Notes: generated by a model not told the origin, from the sequence alone. DNA of 64,000 nt from Candidatus Hydrothermarchaeum profundi (GCA_002011125.2 MTMF02000009.1:1518989-1582988); one strand, 5' to 3'; counted from the first letter of the stretch, positions 53,331 to 61,617 are shown. Numbers and translations are program-made.

Positions 53331-54247
53331 ATATTGTAATGAGGCGGCTCAGGATGCACTTTCTCAATAAACCTTTGATCAAATATATCTTCCTTCTTCA
53401 GAGAGCGCTTTATATACCCGAGATCTTTTAACACAGGAACAAATCTAAGAGTAGACCCTATAAATTCCTTGGAGAAACTCGCACAGTATTTCGGTGAGAT
53501 CCTACATACTTTTAAGACAAATTCATCGTCTACTACATCTAAAACCCTAGAAATAATCCTGCTAGCTTCCCTCGGACGCTCTCTCATTAGATTTGTTGCC
53601 TCTTCATGAATTTTAAGAAACCCCTCAATTATCTCAGGATTATCTTCTATTAATTTCTGAGAGGCAAGTATGCCGTAGCTAGGGTTATTAGGCCAGAGCA
53701 AAGAGGGAGGGATAGCCAGCTTAGCTATGTGTTCAGCAACAACGACAAGAGCAGGAGTCCCAACAGCTGCTTCAATCTCGCTTCTCTCCATAGCTTCTGG
53801 TATAAAATCAGCCCATTTGAAATTCTTGACTTCAATATCCAATCCATGTTTTTTCAATAAGTTCCTTATAATTACATCATGAATCGATTCTTTTGGCGGA
53901 CAACCTATAACACCATTTTCAAATTGCCTTAAAAATACTTCCTCATCACCCCCCATATCTTCTAAAGAATAATATTCCTTCCTGGCAATAAATACGGTTC
54001 CTTCAATATGCCCGCCAGCAATGCATTTTATTTGCACACCATTACTTATCCCAATCATAGAAGGTGGGAGTCCAATATAACCTAGATCAAGTTCACCTTT
54101 ATCAAGAGCCTGAACAATAGCTGGACCCCCGCCAAACAGCTCCCATTCTGGCTGCAGATCTAATTTCTTTTCCAGCCACCTAGCACCCATGATAAGTAAC
54201 GAAGTATGATATGCGGTTGAGAGATGCCCGATCCTTAGTACCCTCAT
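53327..54247 (-). CDS. Signal-less NMT1/SsuA-like substrate-binding protein in the coenzyme M operon
   Basis: 306 aa. It has the fold of nitrate/sulfonate/taurine-type ABC-binding proteins (RIGHLSTAYHTSLLIMGARW, GELDLGYIGLPPSMIG, GVQIKCIAGGH), but begins directly at the first strand with no signal peptide or lipobox, so it is cytoplasmic. ATGA overlap couples it to the fused sulfopyruvate decarboxylase gene. It may bind a sulfonate intermediate of coenzyme M synthesis or be an enzyme that evolved from this fold (as THI5 did); both are inference. It could alternatively serve the ABC transporter near 62 kb, but then export would be missing. Confidence 0.8.
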   Translation of the reverse strand: MRVLRIGHLSTAYHTSLLIMGARWLEKKLDLQPEWELFGGGPAIVQALDKGELDLGYIGLPPSMIGISNGVQIKCIAGGHIEGTVFIARKEYYSLEDMGGDEEVFLRQFENGVIGCPPKESIHDVIIRNLLKKHGLDIEVKNFKWADFIPEAMERSEIEAAVGTPALVVVAEHIAKLAIPPSLLWPNNPSYGILASQKLIEDNPEIIEGFLKIHEEATNLMRERPREASRIISRVLDVVDDEFVLKVCRISPKYCASFSKEFIGSTLRFVPVLKDLGYIKRSLKKEDIFDQRFIEKVHPEPPHYNI

Positions 54248-55353
54248 CCTAGAACCCTCATAACTCTTTTTTTGATCTCTAATGGCGAGAGAGGTATATT
54301 AGGAACAGTAGCATTCCCTGGTAGAGCTACTACGTGAATAAAGTTAGGGCCATCACCCAGGTTATTAAAGACTTCTTTTAACTCCTTCTCATCTCCAGCT
54401 TTAAAGATTTTCTTAATCCCCATTGAAGAAGCGAGACATGCTAGATCTACGCATTCTGAGGTACCGGTCGGCTGATTTCCTGTAGAACCATATACCCCAT
54501 TATCAATCGCTATTATGGTAAGATTTCTTGGCTTCATAGCGGAGACAGTGGAAAGAGTTCCTGGATTCATTAATAAGCTTCCATCCCCCTCTATAACGAA
54601 TACCTCCTTCTCCGTGTTTAAAGATATACCCAAGCCTATTGGAGACGCCATCCCCATACTGCCTAACATATAAAAGTTCGAATCTTGATCCAAAATATTG
54701 TAAACCTCCTTGCTTGGAACCCCTAGATTAGAAACTACCACCTTGCCTCTCAAGTAAGGAGCTATATGTTGGATTATCTCATATCTTCTAAACTTTGGTT
54801 TTACATTCATAGACTTACATTTAGCTTTGGGAATTTTTCTTCTAACTGACCCAGTATACCTCACCATACTACCTTCCCAAGTCTTAGGACTGAGAAGAAT
54901 CCCATGGATAACGCTATTATCATAAGCATTATCCAGGACATCTCCTATAAGGGGGATATCCTCTTTTCCCTCTATGGTTGTATACGGTATGTCTAAGGCA
55001 TCGAATAATCGCGGTAAATACTTCCCCATGCATTTCTGAGCTTCTATCGGCTCTTTGTATACGCCCCGCCAGCTTATTAGCAGAGGTAAGGGCATCTCAT
55101 AGAATTTCGTTAGTGAGCAAAGAGCATTAATAGTATTGCCAACACCAGAACTCTGTATCAACATCGCGGGACGTGCTCCAGCAAGGTAGGCTCCAGCGCA
55201 TATGCCTACCCCCTCTTCCTCTCTTGTAAGCGGAACATATCTTAGTCTTTTATAAACAAGCCCAAAGAGTCCTTTCATCTTATCACAGGGCAATGTACAT
55301 ACAAAGTTTGCTTTTTCTTCGAGTATTTTAATTATTGCTTCCTCTGGATTCAA
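54244..55353 (-). CDS. comDE: Sulfopyruvate decarboxylase, fused ComDE
   Basis: 369 aa. The first half (about 1-165) is ComD-like, with the Glu of LTREEEGVGICAGAYLAG for thiamine-diphosphate activation. The second (about 180-369) is ComE-like, with the TPP-binding GDGSLLMNPG and DNGVYGSTGN (a GDG to N motif about 28 apart). It decarboxylates 3-sulfopyruvate to sulfoacetaldehyde in coenzyme M synthesis. In many methanogens the two halves are separate genes; the fused form is known from Methanosarcina-type organisms. It is translationally coupled to its neighbours on both sides. Confidence 0.9.
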   Translation of the reverse strand: MNPEEAIIKILEEKANFVCTLPCDKMKGLFGLVYKRLRYVPLTREEEGVGICAGAYLAGARPAMLIQSSGVGNTINALCSLTKFYEMPLPLLISWRGVYKEPIEAQKCMGKYLPRLFDALDIPYTTIEGKEDIPLIGDVLDNAYDNSVIHGILLSPKTWEGSMVRYTGSVRRKIPKAKCKSMNVKPKFRRYEIIQHIAPYLRGKVVVSNLGVPSKEVYNILDQDSNFYMLGSMGMASPIGLGISLNTEKEVFVIEGDGSLLMNPGTLSTVSAMKPRNLTIIAIDNGVYGSTGNQPTGTSECVDLACLASSMGIKKIFKAGDEKELKEVFNNLGDGPNFIHVVALPGNATVPNIPLSPLEIKKRVMRVLG

Positions 55354-56606
55354 AATACCGCCTCCCTCAATTCCTCCGCCGTTGCATCTTTGCTAACAAT
55401 CACGTCAGGAGCAAAACTCTTTATGCCTATCTCTTCCTCGAGCTTTTTCTTTCCACCTCCTGTAATATTCAGAAGAATAAGTTCTCTATCCCCTACTTTA
55501 CCTTTTTCAACGGCTTGCATAAGTGATGCAACAGCGATTCCTGCGGCCGGGTGGATATCAATACCCTCTAACGACTTGAAAATTTTAGAGGCTTTAATGC
55601 CTTCACTATTAGTAACAGCATACATCTCGCCATTAGTATTCTTTAGTGCGTCATAGACTCCACCCCGAATACTATAAAGCGGGTACTTGGTGGATAGAAC
55701 TCTTGCAAATATAACATCAAGGATGTCCTCTCTCAAAGGATAATCTTCTCCAGGTATTATCTCTCTCCTTTTCTCGCTCCATGCTTTAACCATAGGTATA
55801 AATGGATAATTCTGGGAAAGATGGAGCTTAGGTAATTTTTTCCCAAAACGCCCATCTTCCAGTAACCGTAGAGAAGCCTCCCATACAGCTATTCCTCCCG
55901 TACCACTTCCGGCAGCTTGAAAATAATGATTAGGAAGTTTACCAGTTTTTCTCACCGCACTTAATAGCACAGTGCCTAAAGCATCTCGTCTAGCAATACT
56001 ATTCCCTCCTCCCTCATATGCTACTTCCTTTGAAGAAAGTTTTTTTGCAAGAGCAATGGCATCTGAATAATCCCCGTCTCCAACAGTGACAAGCTTGACA
56101 TATTCTCTATCTATACTTGGAGCCCAACAATCACATAGACATTTCTCTGGTACTAATATAACCACCGGAAACTTTTTCCTTGAGGCAATATATGCAAAAG
56201 CATTAGCAGTGTTACCCGCAGAGGCAATGATCAGTTTCTTAAAGGGGCTTCCCTGAGCATATTGGAACGTTACAACCGCCTCAAGTTCTTTAAATGTGCA
56301 TGTTTTGATTAAAGCGCCTATTTCAGGCCAGTATCCATTAAAGGCGATATAAAGATTTTTTAAGCCTAAATAGTCAGCGAGATGCTCGCTTTTATATACA
56401 ATTGGTCTACCTTCATAGCTATCAATTTTTTCGACCGGTAGCCAATCGTAAAACTCCCATATGCCTGGGAGAATTCTGAAGTTTAGATACCTGAGGTAGT
56501 ATGAGCTTCTAATTAAGGAATAATGCTTATCACAGCTAAATTTAAACTTTTCATGAATATCTAGTATCGTATTATCTTTAGCGCATCTAAGCACGTATTT
56601 GCCCAT
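55350..56606 (-). CDS. Cysteate synthase (threonine synthase-like PLP enzyme)
   Basis: 418 aa. It converts O-phosphoserine and sulfite to L-cysteate, the start of the Methanosarcinales type of coenzyme M synthesis. It is a fold-type II PLP enzyme; the cofactor lysine is probably that of KTCTFKELEAV (about 102-112). IIASAGNTANAFAY, AAGSGTGGIA and NITGGGKKKLEE are also seen. The short N-terminal region has Cys residues (RCAKDN, FSCDKHY). Threonine synthase is the alternative, but linkage to ComDE (ATGA) strongly favours cysteate synthase. A palindrome at 56664-56682 lies upstream. Confidence 0.87.
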   Translation of the reverse strand: MGKYVLRCAKDNTILDIHEKFKFSCDKHYSLIRSSYYLRYLNFRILPGIWEFYDWLPVEKIDSYEGRPIVYKSEHLADYLGLKNLYIAFNGYWPEIGALIKTCTFKELEAVVTFQYAQGSPFKKLIIASAGNTANAFAYIASRKKFPVVILVPEKCLCDCWAPSIDREYVKLVTVGDGDYSDAIALAKKLSSKEVAYEGGGNSIARRDALGTVLLSAVRKTGKLPNHYFQAAGSGTGGIAVWEASLRLLEDGRFGKKLPKLHLSQNYPFIPMVKAWSEKRREIIPGEDYPLREDILDVIFARVLSTKYPLYSIRGGVYDALKNTNGEMYAVTNSEGIKASKIFKSLEGIDIHPAAGIAVASLMQAVEKGKVGDRELILLNITGGGKKKLEEEIGIKSFAPDVIVSKDATAEELREAVF

Positions 56607-56663
56607 GGTCCTAAGCCTTAATAATTTAACATTCTTTAATAGTTTTCTACCAGGATATGATGC

Positions 56664-56682
56664 GTTATAGCTATTCTATAAC
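56664..56682. promoter_or_regulatory. Inverted repeat upstream of the coenzyme M operon
   Basis: GTTATAG-N5-CTATAAC is a perfect 7-bp inverted repeat ending 58 nt upstream of the cysteate synthase start. A TTAAATTATTA TATA-like box (about 56620-56632) lies between. It could be an operator for a coenzyme M or sulfur regulator; alternatively a structured leader. Confidence 0.4.
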
Positions 56683-56737
56683 ATTGTTATGTTTATATTG
56701 AAACAATTACACAACAAATGAAGAATTAACCCGCTAT

Positions 56738-57148
56738 TCACTTCTCGCTAAGATTTTTTACATAAGAAGTAATAGTATCTATTTCTTCCTCCGATAACCT
56801 TCCACTAAATGACGGCATAAGTGAAGCATATTCATCATACCTCTTTTCTTCATAGCCTCTCCCCTCTTGTATAACTTTTTTAATTTCCTCTAAAGTAGCT
56901 TCTTGAATCCAAGTATTTCCCTGAATAGCCGGAGCAATACCCGTACCACCTGCGCCCTCGCTTCCATGACATCCTTCACATACCGCAAATAGCTCCATAG
57001 CCTCTGTTGCAATAGGTGTTTCTACTTGAGTAGCCTCAGTTTGCTTTTGATATTTTTCACTTTCTACGGGAGTAGAAGATTCTTCACTCTGTTGCAAACA
57101 CGCTGAGAACACTCCAATTACAACCAAAATAATAATGATTCTTTTCAT
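56738..57148 (-). CDS. Monohaem cytochrome c lipoprotein
   Basis: 136 aa. MKRIIIILVVIGVFSACLQ carries a lipobox-like S-A-C, so the protein is probably lipid-anchored outside. Its haem site is CEGCH (about 74-78), with the distal methionine in ASLMPSFSGRL (about 108-118); the class I fold ends in EEIDTITSYVKNL. A c-type cytochrome in this archaeon implies a cytochrome c maturation system elsewhere. It is downstream of the HdrD-like gene and a small cysteine protein, so it may accept electrons from that membrane complex. Confidence 0.9.
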   Translation of the reverse strand: MKRIIIILVVIGVFSACLQQSEESSTPVESEKYQKQTEATQVETPIATEAMELFAVCEGCHGSEGAGGTGIAPAIQGNTWIQEATLEEIKKVIQEGRGYEEKRYDEYASLMPSFSGRLSEEEIDTITSYVKNLSEK

Positions 57149-57198
57149 TTTTATAACACAGTATCTAAGTTAAAATTTTATTCATCGTTTAAATTATT

Positions 57199-57441
57199 TT
57201 ACCTTATCTCAATCTTCTCTTGTTTCCTAAGATATCTCAACACAACCTCGGGCTGGTACCTACACTCCTTACAGTTCTCACCAAAATCATTTATTCCATT
57301 ACATTTTTCCCCGCCCATAGCATTCAAAATCACAGAACCGTCTTCCTCTTCTACTTGCTCTAATTTAAAAAAATAGTATGATCTCATAGCTACGAGATCC
57401 TCTTTTGTAACTCCATCCAGCTTTACTCTACATAATACCAT
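57199..57441 (-). CDS. Small cysteine-containing protein downstream of HdrD-like gene
   Basis: 80 aa from ATG 57441, since GGTGAG stands seven bases upstream; GTG 57453 would add four residues and has no clear signal. It is alpha/beta and ends in a cysteine region (GEKCNGINDFGENCKECRYQ), which could bind metal. No family recognised. It lies between the HdrD-like gene and the cytochrome c gene, with 13 nt and 50 nt gaps. Confidence 0.65.
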   Translation of the reverse strand: MVLCRVKLDGVTKEDLVAMRSYYFFKLEQVEEEDGSVILNAMGGEKCNGINDFGENCKECRYQPEVVLRYLRKQEKIEIR

Positions 57442-57454
57442 ACCATTTCTCACC

Positions 57455-58714
57455 CTAAAGCAGTTTCATAGCGTATTGCAATACATCATTAAATCTTATT
57501 CCCGCCTCATATTTTTTCCATTCCTCGCCATAAGGAGGAGCAATTCTTCTATGAACATAAACTGCATAACAAGCAGGACAGCACATAAGTAAGGTCTTAG
57601 CACCCGCATTCTTAGCGTCTTGTATAAGCAATTTCCCCATCTCCATGGCTAATTCAGGTTTATATAACCGTATTCCTCCTCCGGCACCGCAACACCTCGT
57701 AGTTTCTCCATGTCTTTCCATTTCAACGAACTCTACTCCGGGTAGGCTCTTTATAAACTTTCTAACAGTTTCAATAACAGCAGGTCCCTTTAGTCCCCTT
57801 GATAATTGACAGGGGTCATGAAAGGTTACCACGTCATCAATAGATTTACTGAACTCTAGCTCTCCGTTATCCACTTTCTCCCATGCAAACTGAATTACAT
57901 GCTCTACTTTAAAAGGCAGCTTACCACCATATACTTTAGGCCAAACAGCTCTCAACTGCTGAAGACAACATGGGCATGAGACAATTAACTTACTTATACC
58001 CCGCTCTTCTATTTTCTCAATATTATGATCCACTAGCTCTTGGAGTATCTCCCATTGACCTGTTACCGCTGGAGGAAAACCGCAACACCATTCCTCTTCA
58101 GGATCTAACATTGTAAATTCAGTGCCAGAAGCTTTAAAGATCCGTAAAGCTCCCTCCACCATTGGAGCAGCATTATAGGATAACCCGCATCCCTCAAAAT
58201 ATCCAACTTCAGCCTTCTCAGCGATCTTTATATCTTCTGGTAACCAGATTCTAAATCTTTCCTCTTGAGGTTGATTATAAATATTACGTGTTTCTTTTAC
58301 AAATTTTACTAAATTTGGTATTCCACCAGGAGGTGTAACTCCTAAATCAACCATTTTCCGCCGTAGGGTCCACCATAACCTCTGGGTATGAATTCCTACC
58401 TCACAAACCGGTCCACAGCCGCCACAGCCGGTACATGTATAAAGAGCGTCTATAAATTTCGCGAGACTCTCTTCGTCAATTGGCTTAGGTCCAAAAATTT
58501 TTGCTCTAAGTCCATAAGCGTTATCAACAAACTTCTTAAACATCTTAATTTTAGAAGGAGTAGAAATAGAAGGATCCTTTGTTACATCCTGAATTGGACA
58601 CCAATTAAGACATTCACTACATGTAACACATGCTTCAAGTTCAATTAACTGCTCTTTTGAGATATTATCAAGAAGATGCTTCAACTTCTCTTTCTCAAGG
58701 GCTTCCTTACCCAA
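57455..58714 (-). CDS. HdrD/DsrK-family iron-sulfur protein
   Basis: 419 aa from TTG 58714, placed seven bases after GGAGGT. Two 4Fe-4S motifs open it (ACVTCSECLNWCP and CTGCGGCGPVC). Two complete CCG domains follow: GCGLSYN... EEWCCGF... SCPCC, and HDPCQLS... TRCCGAGGG... CCPAC. These bind the special 4Fe-4S clusters that reduce disulfides in heterodisulfide reductase. With the b-type membrane subunit upstream it forms an HdrDE-like complex, which in methanogens reduces CoM-S-S-CoB with membrane electrons. Given the coenzyme M operon nearby this role is plausible, but Hme/DsrMK-type relatives with other partners cannot be excluded. Confidence 0.85.
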   Translation of the reverse strand: MGKEALEKEKLKHLLDNISKEQLIELEACVTCSECLNWCPIQDVTKDPSISTPSKIKMFKKFVDNAYGLRAKIFGPKPIDEESLAKFIDALYTCTGCGGCGPVCEVGIHTQRLWWTLRRKMVDLGVTPPGGIPNLVKFVKETRNIYNQPQEERFRIWLPEDIKIAEKAEVGYFEGCGLSYNAAPMVEGALRIFKASGTEFTMLDPEEEWCCGFPPAVTGQWEILQELVDHNIEKIEERGISKLIVSCPCCLQQLRAVWPKVYGGKLPFKVEHVIQFAWEKVDNGELEFSKSIDDVVTFHDPCQLSRGLKGPAVIETVRKFIKSLPGVEFVEMERHGETTRCCGAGGGIRLYKPELAMEMGKLLIQDAKNAGAKTLLMCCPACYAVYVHRRIAPPYGEEWKKYEAGIRFNDVLQYAMKLL

Positions 58715-58777
58715 CCAAGCTACCTCCAAACTTCAACTTTATTATTCTCTTAATTCTCTTATATAGCATAGTAGTCA

Positions 58778-59569
58778 TTAAATTGGTCTAATTTCGGCAC
58801 GCTTTGATGCTGCGTATGTAGTTATCTGTGCTGCAAATATATGGAAGAACTTCGAATAAGGAATGTAAGCAATAAAAATCAATGAAAAACTAGCGTGACT
58901 AGCCCACATCAAAAGATATGCCGACTTCAAAGAAGTGGTAGTAGCTATGCCACCCAATGCCGAGGCGACTAATCCTCCTATAGGTGACCAATCCATATTC
59001 AATGGCTGTAAAATAGCAAGCCTTGCCCCTTCAACAAGGAACCCAGTAACGGTGATTAAAAGAAGTAGAGAGAGGATAATACCATCCTGCAAACTAACAA
59101 CCATCCGCTCCGGTTTTATTATATATTTCCTTATTAAAGCAACTATAACACCAACCATTAATACTACTCCCGCTATGTCCAAAATAAAAGAATAGACAAA
59201 GTAAACATTACCTCTCAAAAAACTAAACAAGTAATGGTCAATACTCGAGAGTAATGTACCTACAAAAAGTATTATAAAACTCCAGACTATTCCAGCTAAC
59301 ATTAAAGCTCTAAGAGGGCTTCTTCTATAAACTCTCCTAGCTAATAGGCACTCTAAAGCAAAAAATTTAGAAAAGCTCAATATAAAGAAGTTAAATACTC
59401 CAGCCCCTTTTAAGGGGCTCTCTTCCTCATCTTCACCTTTTAGCCAAATAGAAACCTTAACCCATAAACCAACAAAGAATATTACGATCACGGCAAAAGC
59501 AGCAGAATAAAACACTGCCTGTAAGCTTACAGGCACGTTCCAAAACACTTCTCTCAACGCCTCGCCCAT
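58778..59569 (-). CDS. HdrE/DsrM-like b-type cytochrome membrane subunit
   Basis: 263 aa with five predicted helices (about 17-38, 85-108, 122-145, 162-182, 215-240). Histidines in SSIDHYLF, WASHASFSL and SKFFHIF are at helix ends and could bind haem b. The size and pairing match HdrE/DsrM/NarI-type quinone- or methanophenazine-linked subunits. The gene order, this gene then the CCG protein, is the same as hdrE-hdrD in Methanosarcina. A TATA-like TTTATATATCT about 25-30 nt before the ATG fits a leaderless transcript. Confidence 0.83.
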   Translation of the reverse strand: MGEALREVFWNVPVSLQAVFYSAAFAVIVIFFVGLWVKVSIWLKGEDEEESPLKGAGVFNFFILSFSKFFALECLLARRVYRRSPLRALMLAGIVWSFIILFVGTLLSSIDHYLFSFLRGNVYFVYSFILDIAGVVLMVGVIVALIRKYIIKPERMVVSLQDGIILSLLLLITVTGFLVEGARLAILQPLNMDWSPIGGLVASALGGIATTTSLKSAYLLMWASHASFSLIFIAYIPYSKFFHIFAAQITTYAASKRAEIRPI

Positions 59570-59669
59570 AAAATAATCTAATTTCTATAGATATATAAAT
59601 TTTTCTAATAGCATTATCGAAAAAATTGTATGACTAAGATAATTTTAAGGGATAAGAAAGAAACACTAT

Positions 59670-60188
59670 TTACAATTTTTGAACATAACTTATCAATGAA
59701 ATTAACTGCTCTTCACTTAAGGGGCCCTCGTACATAAATGCAATTTTCCCTTCTCTAGAAACAAGCACAGTAGTAGGTATTACCCTGACTCCATAGAGGA
59801 AAGTCAGTTCAGCTTTTGAATCTAAAGCAATAGGATAAGTAATATTGAACTCTTTTACAAAATTCTCTATATCTTTTTTATCTTCTCCATTATTAATTCC
59901 GATAAGTACAAAATTTTCGCTTTGATATTTCTTCCATACCCTCTCAAGTTCCGGGGCTTCAAATCTGCATGAAGGGCACCATGAAGCCCAAAAGTTTAGA
60001 ACTACTACCTTACCATAATAGTCTTCTAAATTAATATTCCCGCCGTTCAAAGAGGGTAACGAGAATTCTGGAGCCGTAAAATTTATTATAGGCAAGTCTT
60101 GTGCTTCAATATTTATTTCCTCCACACCTTCGAGCGATAAGCACCCTAAAAGAAATATAAGAAAGCCCAAAAAAATGAGATGTTTCAT
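59670..60188 (-). CDS. TlpA/ResA-type thioredoxin-like lipoprotein
   Basis: 172 aa from ATG 60188. MKHLIFLGFLIFLLGCLS has a lipobox (L-L-G-C), so it is likely a lipid-anchored extracytoplasmic protein. The thioredoxin site is WASWCPSCRFEAPEL (C-P-S-C), followed by YPIALDSKAELTFLYG and the cis-proline in RVIPTTVLV. Such proteins reduce apo-cytochrome c or other exported disulfides; with the cytochrome c gene nearby, a maturation role is plausible. It follows the unknown gene at 60202. Confidence 0.87.
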   Translation of the reverse strand: MKHLIFLGFLIFLLGCLSLEGVEEINIEAQDLPIINFTAPEFSLPSLNGGNINLEDYYGKVVVLNFWASWCPSCRFEAPELERVWKKYQSENFVLIGINNGEDKKDIENFVKEFNITYPIALDSKAELTFLYGVRVIPTTVLVSREGKIAFMYEGPLSEEQLISLISYVQKL

Positions 60189-60201
60189 ACTGTCAACCCT
60201 T

Positions 60202-60807
60202 TTAACAATCACAATCCGGATTATTTTTTACTTCTACCTTGCTGCGCCAAGTTACTTCATATGTTTTCTCAGGGGGCGGAGCTTGAATGTACACTTTATA
60301 TAATCCAAGTTGCTCTACATCATAGTTGGTAGGTATTCTAGCTAAATAAACGCCAGTATCTCCTATCTCTTTCGAATATCTTTCTTCTATCTCATTCAAT
60401 TCTAAACCTTTTCCACCATAAATTATAATCGAATAATAAGGCCTGCTCCCATATTTCTTTAAAGAATCGATGTCGTAAAAAATTAATACTTGGTCTGTTG
60501 TTTTATCAAAACCAGGGGAGGTAACTTCGGGTATTCCATCGCCAGGGATTATCGTTAGCTTTTTCTCTATCTCATCCGGCCCCCATCGATGAAATGATCT
60601 TTGAAAAGGCCCTCCGACAATATTCGGTTTGACTTCTTCTGGAATAACTATTTTATAACCGATTATTCCATTTATACTAGCTTTTTTTAACCATCTAGTA
60701 TCGGGATCCTTCTCAAAAGCAATAAGATTCCCGCTAATATAACTGATCACTGTAAAAAGGGCGAATAATAGACTTATGATAAGAATTAACCTTTTCTTAT
60801 AGAACAT
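60202..60807 (-). CDS. Membrane-anchored protein of unknown function
   Basis: 201 aa. An N-terminal helix (KRLILIISLLFALFTVISYI) is followed by an extracellular alpha/beta domain with DTRWLKKASINGIIGY and GDTGVYLARIPTN. The C-terminus reads NPDCDC, a C-x-C that might bind metal or form a disulfide. No family recognised. It is the first gene of the pair with the TlpA-like lipoprotein, so it may be a redox partner; inference. Confidence 0.65.
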   Translation of the reverse strand: MFYKKRLILIISLLFALFTVISYISGNLIAFEKDPDTRWLKKASINGIIGYKIVIPEEVKPNIVGGPFQRSFHRWGPDEIEKKLTIIPGDGIPEVTSPGFDKTTDQVLIFYDIDSLKKYGSRPYYSIIIYGGKGLELNEIEERYSKEIGDTGVYLARIPTNYDVEQLGLYKVYIQAPPPEKTYEVTWRSKVEVKNNPDCDC

Positions 60808-60873
60808 TTATTTTGAAAAGAATAACTTAACCACAAAAATGATTTCGAAAAAAACGAATATCAAATCGAAATT

Positions 60874-60881
60874 TTTAAATA
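60874..60881 (+). promoter_or_regulatory. TATA box of the candidate small RNA
   Basis: TTTAAATA in an A+T-rich block (60872-60890) on the plus strand. Its centre is about 26 nt upstream of G60904, the base at the foot of the RNA stem, the normal archaeal distance. Confidence 0.4.
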
Positions 60882-60903
60882 TTTATTATACCATAGTATT
60901 TTT

Positions 60904-60978
60904 GCACAAGGGGAGAATAGTAGAGTAGTTTTACTCTTCACCTCCTCCATTCCCCCCCTTGTGTCCTTCCCTTTTTTT
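60904..60978 (+). ncRNA. Candidate small RNA with an exposed anti-Shine-Dalgarno sequence
   Basis: On the plus strand, between two minus-strand genes. An outer stem pairs CACAAGGGG (60905-60913) with CCCCTTGTG (60955-60963), continued after a small bulge by GAAT/ATTC. Inside is a perfect 6-bp hairpin AGAGTA-GTTT-TACTCT (60922-60937), followed by unpaired TCACCTCCTCC (60938-60948), the same type of sequence as the 3' end of 16S rRNA. A T7 run (60972-60978) stands just after the stem and a TATA box 26 nt before it. I see no ORF. The structure with promoter and terminator fits an independent RNA of about 75 nt; it could also be a terminator or protein site. Confidence 0.5.
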
Positions 60979-60983
60979 GAAAA

Positions 60984-61550
60984 CTAATTTCTATGTAATT
61001 TAATAATTACAGAAGGTTTTTTATCGAATGTTCCCCAGTACCACCTAAACTCTTCAGGAGCTGCTTCAAGGGGTATTTCAAATACTATCCAACCATCATA
61101 TTTTTGTCCGGGTAACAAGGTCTGTATAGACATAAACATTGGAAAATAATATTTGGATATTTCATCTGGCGTAGAATCGCGCAGTATCTTTGAGGTTATC
61201 CCTGGACTGTAAGTCTCTCCATCCACAGTCCGTAACTCCTTCCAATCATAGCCTAGCAGATGAAATCGTTCTTCCCCTATATTAGTTATCTCCAGATGAA
61301 TTAGGACGAATTTAAAACCTGGTGGTGCTCTGATTGTTTCATAGCCTCCTTCCGTTACATAAGTGCCAAAAGGATACTCCTCAGCAAGAAAGGATTTCCT
61401 AACAACCACGTTGCTGGTTTTATACTCTACAACACGTAGGGAGATATTTCCACTTTCAGGAGATTTAGATATAGTACCTTCCCCCCTAAAATAGGATATT
61501 ACCAATGATAACAGTAGTACAAGGATAATCCATTTTATAATTTTTCTCAT
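60984..61550 (-). CDS. Membrane-anchored DUF4352-like protein
   Basis: 188 aa from ATG 61550. A signal-anchor helix (IIKWIILVLLLSLVISYF) is followed by an Ig-like domain: FKFVLIHLEITNIGEERFHL, DGETYSPGI and PGQKYDGWIVFEIP match DUF4352/telomeric-sorting-like proteins that sit outside the membrane. A TTTAATAA box lies about 40 nt upstream. It ends 6 nt after the T-run of the opposite-strand candidate RNA. Role unknown. Confidence 0.75.
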   Translation of the reverse strand: MRKIIKWIILVLLLSLVISYFRGEGTISKSPESGNISLRVVEYKTSNVVVRKSFLAEEYPFGTYVTEGGYETIRAPPGFKFVLIHLEITNIGEERFHLLGYDWKELRTVDGETYSPGITSKILRDSTPDEISKYYFPMFMSIQTLLPGQKYDGWIVFEIPLEAAPEEFRWYWGTFDKKPSVIIKLHRN

Positions 61551-61617
61551 TATTATATAGTTCAAAATTATTGTATTGGTAACATTATTAAATTTCTTCC
61601 TAATTTGTAAAAAAGGT

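Noticed and set aside
53327-54247. Binding protein of the ABC transporter at 62-64 kb
   Set aside because: No signal peptide or lipobox and a separate operon; kept only as an alternative.
55350-56606. Threonine synthase
   Set aside because: The fold is shared, but coupling to ComDE and the short cysteine-containing N-terminus favour cysteate synthase.
60921-60963. Shine-Dalgarno (GGAGGAGGTGA) for a minus-strand gene
   Set aside because: No start codon at usable spacing with a sizable frame follows; the nearest frame is about 26 codons and overlaps the Shine-Dalgarno itself. The next minus-strand gene starts 130 nt away.
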